The position numbers and the translations under genes were made by a program. Positions 56,417 to 64,000 of a stretch of 64,000 nucleotides of DNA are shown here, in pieces; position 1 is the first letter of the stretch; each line of letters opens with the position of its first letter. Where the stretch lies: the NCBI RefSeq assembly GCF_030272615.1, contig NC_081409.1, forward strand, positions 651,776,468 to 651,840,467, written 5' to 3'. The notes beneath the pieces were generated by a model. That model ran no database searches. It was not told the DNA's origin and was given only the letters and a program-made list of their open reading frames with translations. This DNA comes from Cryptomeria japonica (taxonomy: Eukaryota; Streptophyta; Pinopsida; Cupressales; Cupressaceae).

Positions 56417-56971
56417 ATGAAAACTGCCCTTGCATTATGGCTTCTAGCGGGGCTTATAGTCTCTATTGCCAATGCAAGCAGGCCTCTTCAGAAAACTCCA
56501 GGAAACTCCAACTTAGAAAGCTATAATGGAGGGGGTGGAGCGCGTTGTAGAAATAACAGCGAATGTATGGCCTTCATGAAAATGCAGAATAGTGCTCGGG
56601 CAGAAGTAGGAGAAAATGCTCTGGCATGGGACCATAAAGTTGAGTCTTACGCCCGCTGGTGGGCAGACCAACGAAGAGAAGATTGTGAGCTGATGCATTC
56701 TGGTGGGCCCTACGGCGAGAACATTTTCTGGGGCAGCGGCTCAGACTGGACTCCTCTGGATGCTGTTCAGGACTGGCTTGAAGAAAAGGAGTATTATAAC
56801 TATGAGAGCAATAGTTGCGAGAATGGTGAGATGTGCGGCCATTATACGCATATTGTTTGGAATGAAACCCAAGTTTTGGGTTGCGCCAGGGTTGTGTGTT
56901 ACAGTGGTGATGTGTTCATGACATGCAACTATCATCCTCCTGGTAACTACATTGGGCAGAGACCATACTAA
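56417..56971 (+). CDS. PR1: Pathogenesis-related protein 1 (PR-1, CAP superfamily), 184 aa, secreted
   Basis: PR-1 proteins are small secreted defence proteins that bind sterols. The frame is complete and intronless, as usual for PR-1. Residues 1-20 form a signal peptide (hydrophobic LALWLLAGLIVSI, cleavage after ANA likely). The CAP domain starts near residue 50 (FMKMQNSARAEVG). It shows the conserved His94 and Glu101 (HSGGPYGENIFWGSG), a Glu at 122-123 and His142 (CGHYTHIVW). CAP cysteines are 90, 134, 140, 156, 161 and 170. An extra pair, Cys44 and Cys50, sits before the domain, after a Gly-rich linker. The C-terminus CNYH-PPGNYIGQRPY fits the consensus of the CAPE defence peptide released from PR-1 in angiosperms. 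It is the only intact, clearly host gene in the window. Start chosen: the only ATG before the signal peptide, 66 bp after TATAAAA. Confidence 0.96.
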   Translation: MKTALALWLLAGLIVSIANASRPLQKTPGNSNLESYNGGGGARCRNNSECMAFMKMQNSARAEVGENALAWDHKVESYARWWADQRREDCELMHSGGPYGENIFWGSGSDWTPLDAVQDWLEEKEYYNYESNSCENGEMCGHYTHIVWNETQVLGCARVVCYSGDVFMTCNYHPPGNYIGQRPY

Positions 56972-57752
56972 TAGAAAAAATTATTGCTTCACTCTTTGCC
57001 TTATAATATTCTATAACACAGACGCAGTGGTTGCAATGTATAAGCGAGTGATATTGTATTTGATAAGATTTTAATATCTATAAGTTGTGCATTTGGCAAT
57101 TCTGTGGGTTTGCATATAACGGGAAAAACGACTATCCGTGACACAGCAGTGAGATCGAGTATGTTATTATGGTTACTCGTACAGTCAAATCTTGTGTTAT
57201 TACTTTTGTCTTGTACGCCTGGTTTTCTCATAGTTGTTCCAAATATTTTAATAATTTTGACACGCCGTTGGGTCCGTCTCGGAGACATTATACTGTGTCT
57301 GCTATGAGCTACATAAAATAGTTTATCTTGGTACGGGAAACAGAGAAAGGGAAAGGGCCCATTTACGATTCGCAAATCAAAACAGGAAAAAGGAAGTAAG
57401 GACGACGGGTTTTCATAGCTTTCTTTAATGGTGAATAGTGCTAATTTTTATATTAAAATATTAAAAATATGCTAGATGATCTAGTTAGAAGGTGGTAAAA
57501 TAAAATCACGTGTCTAGAAGTTTATGTTGAAATTAAAAAGTAAAAAAATGGATAAGCTCTTAGAATAAGATTAATGATAAGAGAAGAAATCGCATATAGA
57601 CGAGTGATTTCTCACCTATCGGAGCTCTTACTATTTGCATTAGGCTTGTAGAATACGATAGTATCATATTTTATCTTTGGCTTTGGTTTGTTGATTAATA
57701 ATATGTACAGAAAAAATGGAAAGTTTGACGAAAGGAAGCTTCTCACTATCTC
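56972..57752. other. 3' flank of PR-1, no gene
   Basis: AT-rich. No further frame of note, and no polyadenylation signal stands out clearly. Confidence 0.4.
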
Positions 57753-58038
57753 ACTTATTAGTATGGTCACGTTGCAAAATAAAGAAATGTTCATGTAGTA
57801 GAGGGATCCAACCATGATGGCCTCATCTTGAATTATATTGCAAGCATGTTGATTCTTATGTGGTGGAGTGGCACAATCGCATGGCAAAGAAGAATACTTA
57901 TTAGTATGGTCATGTTACAAAATAAAGAAATGTTCATGTGGTAGAGGGATCCAACCACGATGACCTCGTCTTGAATTATATTGCAAGCATGTTGATTCTT
58001 ATGTGATGGAGTGGCACAATCGCATGGCAAAGAAGAAT
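57753..58038. repeat. 143-bp tandem duplication
   Basis: Copies 57753-57895 and 57896-58038 are about 95% identical, and the first bases (ACTTATTA) of a third copy follow at 58039. The 'ATGCCATGCGATTGTGCC' phrase (minus strand) produces paired short frames that are repeat artefacts. Confidence 0.95.
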
Positions 58039-60109
58039 ACTTATTAATAGGAGAAGGATGAATATGAGAAAGTGTACATGGGCCATTGATCTAATTTTCA
58101 ATTAAAGTTTGTAAATGACAAATCTCCAAAGCCACCTTGTTGGCTTCAACTTGGATATATAACATATAGCATGTTTGGTATATAATGAAAACTATCTATC
58201 CATGACCAAATCAATAAAGAAAGCATGCATGGAAAATATTTTCATCTTTCCAAAATGAAAATAGTATCTTCAACTTGAAAGCACGTCATATTTGATTCTA
58301 TTTAGTTGGAATCATTGCCAAATTACCTGGAAGAATCATATGCCATGATAAAGCATAATGTTGCAATGTCTAAAATAATTCATGTATCCAATTCTAGCTA
58401 GCATAAACTTGAGGATTGAACTAGAAGAGATACTTGATGGTTTCCAAATAACCTTAGAAGGGACAATGTGGAGTTGGGACCCCAAAAAGAGTTATCCAAG
58501 ATCTGTCAAGGAGACCTTAGTGTCTAGAAGACACTAAGTGAAGTGGTCCACTTTTGGGTTCAACTAAAATGGTCTACAATCTTTGAAGCTTATGTATTTA
58601 TCAAGAGGTAAGATATTCAGGATTCCACCTAGCATTAAGCTTCATGATCATACATAAGTAAGGAGAAATTCTTGAATTATCTTATAAAAGTTTGTAGTTC
58701 CTAAAAAGAATATTAAGATATCGTTTCTAGTCCTTCTATATGACTTGGTATAATGAATACCTACCATGTAGGAGATTAAAGAGGCAATTGAATCCCAAAT
58801 AGTTTGATAAGATTTCATAATTCTTTTAGCAAGCTTGGTGAACTTTACAATCTAACCTAGAGAGCTAGGTTTTAGAATTATGGAGAAAAGATGAAATAGT
58901 ACTATTATAATTGTTGGATTCAAAAACCACTACTCCACTTCTTAGAATAATTATTTCACTTTCAAGATCAAAGTTGTCATAACAACAATGAAAATTGATC
59001 ACTTAAGGCACATAAAAGGTTCAAGGTCCACTTGATGAGAGTGGGTTTTCTTTCCAAAAATTTGAGCTTAATGTAGACACAAGAAGGTGTCCCAAAAAAA
59101 ATTACGAATAACCATCTTTACACCAAAATATTGTTATTGAGAAAAAAATAATTAACTTTCTTAAAGAGCCCTCTATAGCTAATTCAAACACCAATGCATT
59201 GAATGCATGCTGGAAGCAAGACACATAATCCATAAGATATGTTTTAATTACAATATTTTATAAGAGCTTCTACACTATTTTGTTATGGAAAGTTGAGGTG
59301 CACTAAACTGAAAATATTTATTAATTTTTTATTTATTTTGTGTTATTGGAATAGATAGATGCCAATCCAAGGGTTTATAGAGTCACACATCAAAGAAGAA
59401 TCTATAAGAAATAATTTCAAACACAAATCAATCAATATCTAAATGCATAAAAAATATTCTCACATGCTTGATTATCCATCAGTAAGTTGAACAAATTAAT
59501 ATGAAAACATGATATGATCTGTTACAAGTTCTAAAACATGATAGAATCTGTTACAAGTTCTAACATGTTTAGAATTTTGTCATATTCAACAAATGATGCT
59601 TAAACTCATAACAAAAAGTGTTTTTAAGAAAATATCTCACATAAAATATATTTTTTCAACTAAATTAAAAATGCGTAATAACCTCTATAATAACATGACA
59701 CAATCTTTGCCTCCGTTGCCTCCGTGTAGCTTCACTATAGATTGGTGTTTTCCCCTCGAAACTGACTCTAAATTCTCTTCCTTCTCTGCCTTTGTCTCTA
59801 CACTCTACCCAACTGAAACGTCAAAAACCCTTCGTTATACGTAGTCGAGGAAAACCATAACTCGTTGCAATATAACAATAAAAAATCATTGGTCTAGGCA
59901 CATTCCTAACTAAAATGAATATGACTGTCTTGGTTTTCATAAGAGGTATGCCGGGTAGCTAAAGAGCTTCCCTACACTTGTGACAATTTACTGAGAGAAA
60001 ACTGATGCCATTTCATTTAGCATCCAATATGATTTAATAAGCGTTATTTTCATAGCTAACACCCTTTTCTAAAAGTTAACGACATGTCGTTCTTGCACTA
60101 GCATCCCCC
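58039..60109. other. No recognisable gene
   Basis: Decayed sequence. A plus-strand run near 58400-58520 (IELEEILDGFQITLEGTMWSWDPKKSYPRSVKETLVSRR) is open and protein-like but unidentified. The 83-codon frame at 59593-59844 is also unidentified. Confidence 0.35.
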
Positions 60110-61190
60110 TTGTTGTGGACCGACTTCTATATATTATTTATTGGTTCCAATCCATTTCTTAAGCTATTCTTTTTTGGTTCCCATTCATTTTTAAGCTATT
60201 CTTTTGATGAATATAGGCATCCCCACACTTGTATCACTCAATTTCACAAGAGGATGAATGCAAACACGATGCACAACACCTATGGCATGCAACGAGCATC
60301 AAGATTCCATCATTTTTGAGCCCAGAACATTCCCACAGGTTGAAACCTGTAATGGTGCCATATTTTTAGCTTGAGAAGCCTCGTTCGCTTCTAAATTAAC
60401 TTCAAAACATTTACCAATATCATGAAGTGATGGAATTAATATTGTTAGATCATCGATAAACATCACGCATTCACCACCATGCCCCCACCAAGTTCACCAT
60501 CAGTAAGAGGCTGAGAGAAGGGAGGAATTACCATCTTGAGACCTCCAATAGGTTCCCTATCTATATTTTAATTGTATTTAAACTAAACTTTGGAGTGTTT
60601 ATTGACAATATGAGTCAAGATTAAAGTTATCTTCACCTCATTGACTGGATCTATGTTTGTTACTTCTCTGTCAGCTTCAAACGACACATGCCTTATAGCA
60701 TTGTTGGGCTTTAAACAAACCATTAGGTAAGAAAGAAATACCATATTTCTTACGTCCACCAAATGATTCATCTTCCACTGTTATCCCTCCAACCAAGCCT
60801 ATTGATAGGCATTATAGTTCTAAGTAGGAGATAGGTATTGATACATTCACATCTTAGACAGATGAACCAAAGATCCATCATATACCATAGTTGGGCCATC
60901 GGACCATCGAATCTTGTTATGTTTGCGAGCCCATGGCATTAGAGGACGCAGAGCACCAAGTACCTAATACCCCTACAAGTTTCACATGTTGGGCTGCGAT
61001 TTGAGGCTCTACCACCCCGATGTTCTGACCGCCTCTTTGCTTATTGGACCTGTACACACAAAAGCATCCTCTTTGTTCCCAGTAATCATATCGTTGAGTA
61101 AGCAAATCATAAGGTTTAGAGACCTCGTCCGAAGTTTTCCTTGTCTTTTCACTCACCAATATCCCTGCACTAGGGATTGATTTCATTCAT
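60110..61190 (-). pseudogene. Decayed minus-strand coding sequence of unknown family
   Basis: From 61186 down, the minus strand reads as protein-like pieces in changing frames: an 89-residue frame (61186-60917), then CLKPNNAIRHVSFEADREVT and following (60771-60583), then GGLKMVIPPFSQPLTDGELGG and CVMFIDDLTILIPSLHDIGK (about 60545-60400), then HAIGVVHRVCIHSSSCEIE (about 60290-60235). It looks like one gene broken by stops and frameshifts. FIDDL superficially resembles an RT motif, but surrounding RT motifs are absent. I do not recognise it. Confidence 0.35.
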
Positions 61191-61393
61191 CATATGTCAA
61201 TCTCCTTTCAGACATCGGATCGTTTTGTTCATTGGTCTGCTTTCATACATCAGTAAGGGACGTTGGCCACGGTTATATCACATTAGGCCAACCCGTTATA
61301 ATTTATCATCTCGAGTATTCCATTTCTAATAACCTGCCACTGAAAATATCACAATCTACCAAAGACCAACCTCTTACAACTTATGAAAAAATT

Positions 61394-61487
61394 CTTCCTA
61401 ATTAGCCTCTGATGAGGTCCACCGTGTGCGACACCAATTTCTTCCTAATTAGCCTCTAAAGGAGCCCACCATGCACGACACCAATTT
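61394..61487. repeat. 47-bp tandem duplication
   Basis: CTTCCTAATTAGCCTCT...GACACCAATTT is present at 61394-61440 and 61441-61487 with a few differences. Confidence 0.9.
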
Positions 61488-61579
61488 CTTTTAAGTGTAC
61501 CTTAAATGTCATATAGTCATCTCTATGTAGGATGCCACCTCAATAGATAGGTCCCACATTAAAACTTACATTAGTAGGC

Positions 61580-61729
61580 AATAAATATTAGAATAAAATA
61601 ATTAATTAATAATCGAATTAAATGGTAAGATTTGCAATCATTTAGATTCCTACTAATAAATATTAGCATACAATAATTAATTAATAACCAAATTAAATGC
61701 TAAGACTTGCAATCATTTAGATTCTTTAC
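61580..61729. repeat. 75-bp tandem duplication
   Basis: AATAAATATTAG...GCAATCATTTAGATTC at 61580 recurs at 61655 with several differences. Confidence 0.9.
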
Positions 61730-63452
61730 ATTAGGAGGAATCTACTAACCCTAAAAACAACACTTTTAGATTGTACACTATGCCGTTGAATGAAGATTAC
61801 ATATAAGAAAATATTATGTTTTGATTATGGGAAGGTAAATCTCATCATATAACAAATCCTTTTTTTATTTCACAAATTATATTTTTTGAAGCAAAAATTC
61901 AAAGAATGGAATTTTCCTTGATATGGAAAAAAATCTACAAACAAAAAAAATATTATCTCAATTTGAAAGAGATCCAAGGTTACAATCAAGAAAATTACTT
62001 AAAGATGTCTTAACTCTATAATATAAACTCCATAATGGATTAGAAAATTAGATCTTCAAGAGAAAATCATGCGGTGACAAAAATATTATTATAAATGATT
62101 ACAAGTAGGGTATATTACATAAATACATTTATATATCACCAATATTTAATATTAATATTGTACAAGAGTTTTGTGAATGTGATTTAACACATTTAAAGCT
62201 ATGGATATACATGAGAACATAGGTGCCTACATAAAGCCCATAGAATATATTGAATGGATTACTTAAACTATGATTTATGAAACAGAAAGAGACAAAAAAA
62301 AATATTAGAATTCTTTTGAAATGGAAGGGAAAACCCATTGAAGACTATAGTTGAATTTTTAGGGTAGATGTTTATCAACTTGATTTTTGTTTATCACATA
62401 ATTCAAAAGTGAGAAACTCACGTAATAACTACCTAAGGTTTCTAATGTAAAACCATTCAAGGTGTAAGAGTAATCCCACATCAACAAAATATTTTTTGTT
62501 AGCATTAATTTATTTTTACAAGTATTATCTATCTTTGTAGGATCATTGTAGTGGATTGTGTTAATTTAGAATTATTTTGTTTCATTCTAATCATGTTTTA
62601 TAAGGTTTAGAGCTTCAATGAAGACATCATTTCTTATTCTTAATAAAATAATATTTCTAGCAAGTTGTAGATTAATCATTCTTAGTTATCCCAAGCTTTA
62701 TTAGTAGCATGTTATAAAACAAATATGTAATATCATTATTGTTTAAAAATTAGTTTGTGGCCACTTTTTGGTCTCCATCATGGTGTACATACCCATATTC
62801 TATTTTATTGTTATCCTCACATTTTTTTAATCATCATGTATATGTTCTCCAATCAAAAAAGTTAGTTGGAACCTAAAACATATATTTAGTATATAACCGC
62901 AATATATTTAAATGATGCAACATGAATTTAATTTTTTATTAATTGTGAAGGTCTTATACTTCATTAAAATTCCTAGGAGAGATCATATATAAAGTTTTAA
63001 TAAATTTCAAGACTTATAGCTTTAGGTATATTGGAAATAATTTATTACATAATACTAATGAACTTGCATTCCACACTTCTAGGTGATATTTTTTTGATTA
63101 TATAAGAAGCGAGAGGGTCCTGAACCTATGAAATAGCTAGATTACCAAACAACAATATTATCCCCAGCTGAGAACAACCATCCCACAAAACATAGAAACA
63201 AAGCCCCCCATATCAAAAAAAAAACAAACTTCATATCCCTATAGCTTAACCTGCAAAGTCTAACTAATTTTCATCTACCTATCTTGCTAGCATCATAACA
63301 AGTGTCCATGATAAACATAACATTATCAAAGTTTAACCAACTTAAGATCATAAACAAAACACAACAAAGAAACAAAGCAAAAAACAAGAGATAACTAATC
63401 CTTCTTTATCAGGTTCTAGTTCCTCTGGAGCCTATCAATTTGAGTTTCCTAG
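61730..63452. other. AT-rich DNA without genes
   Basis: No coding frame, repeat array or palindrome of note was seen. Confidence 0.5.
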
Positions 63453-64000
63453 GTGTCCATATGCCAGTCTCCATCATTAGTCTCCATCATTAGTCCTTGT
63501 TTCTCCAGCTTCTTGTTTTTCTTCTTGATTTTACCATATCCTGATACCATACCCATAACAACTTTATTCATCACTCCATTCATAATACAACACAAGGTGC
63601 TAAAGGCATTATTAAGATTGTCAAAATTCTATTTGTATTCCTCATTCTTCTCCTCTAGGTTAACAATTCTCCCTTTTAACTTCTTCATTTTCTCAAGCAC
63701 AACCCTATTATTTTCCTTTTTAGGGACAAAATCATGAGAATAGGGGACCATTTCTTTGTCATCCAGATAGTTTGGGGTCACCGGACTTTAGTCAGGGTTA
63801 TTCACATCCCCTTCCTTTTCACTATCCTTTTCCTTTTCACTATCCTTTTCCTTTTCATTTTCTTCCTCCATCTCTTCTTTGATCTTTTCCTCAAGGTCTT
63901 CATCTTCCACCTGAGAATCCTCATCCTTCGAATCTTCCATGGAGATTTTCTCATTATATTTAGGGTTGTAGACTTTCTCCCTATATTTTGTCATTTCCTT
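63453..64000 (-). pseudogene. Acidic coiled-coil protein remnant running off the right edge
   Basis: One minus-strand frame spans the window end to about 63453. It encodes an acidic Glu/Lys/Asp tract with KEKDSE repeats (63994-63788), then TAA 63790-63788, then LDDKEMVPYSHDFVPKK, a Lys/Glu helix (LEKMKKLKGRIVNLEEKNEEY), TAG, FDNLNNAFSTLCCIMNGVMNKVV and a Lys-rich helix ending in TAG. Three stops in an otherwise constant frame suggest point-mutation decay. The start lies outside the window. The family is unknown. Confidence 0.45.

Noticed and set aside
57612-58030. Two minus-strand frames starting with the same MPCDCATP(P/S)HKNQHACN peptide
   Set aside because: Product of the 143-bp tandem duplication, not a gene pair.
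60400-60470. FIDDL on the minus strand as a reverse transcriptase active site
   Set aside because: No neighbouring RT motifs in any frame; the surrounding peptide does not resemble RT.
1-64000. tRNA, rRNA, CRISPR or organelle-derived segments
   Set aside because: No cloverleaf, rRNA core or spacer array was seen; the tRNA-like TGGTATCAGAGC is the retrotransposon primer site.

Overview
This looks like nuclear DNA of a large-genome land plant, most likely a gymnosperm. That is an inference from very low gene density, AT-rich and heavily decayed transposon sequence, an LTR retrotransposon with 3.4-kb LTRs, a plant-type Helitron carrying an RPA70-like gene, PPR gene debris and an intronless PR-1 gene. 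I see no rRNA, tRNA or CRISPR array and nothing bacterial.

Layout. At 1-2340 the minus strand carries the 5' exons of a gene resembling plant UAP56-interacting mRNA export factors (UIEF type). Its splice sites look intact, but exon 2 has an in-frame TGA. At 2.5-5.5 kb there are local tandem duplications and a CT-rich array. From about 5.9 to 15.06 kb lies an old autonomous-type Helitron: an intact 137-aa ORF, an RPA70-like gene, and a Rep/PIF1 helicase gene with HUH, twin-tyrosine and helicase motifs. It ends in a 3' hairpin plus CTAG|T. Both large genes are broken by stop codons, with almost no frameshifts.

From 15 to 30 kb there are decayed repeats, a nested palindrome cluster, PPR pseudogene fragments (18.4-19.7 kb) beside an importin-11-like exon fragment (19.9-20.3 kb), a GC-richer repeat, a fold-back element (26.7-26.95 kb) and long AT-rich stretches.

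From 30197 to 41872 is a complete Ty3/gypsy chromovirus-type retrotransposon. It has the 5-bp target duplication ACCTT, LTRs of 3409 and 3408 bp that differ by about 1.1% in my hand count, a tRNA-iMet primer site, a polypurine tract and one 1505-aa Gag-Pol ORF. Two stops cut off its chromodomain. The 3' third of each LTR holds an array of nine small hairpins with the same loop but different, compensating stems; this is the most unusual structure in the window. The element sits between a TATA-like box and a short minus-strand ORF.

From 42 to 55 kb there are decayed retroelement pieces, including a Gag-only reading frame (46.2-48.2 kb). At 56417-56971 is the one clearly intact host gene, a secreted PR-1/CAP protein with its own TATA box. 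From 57 to 64 kb there are further tandem duplications and decayed reading frames, with an acidic coiled-coil gene running off the right edge.
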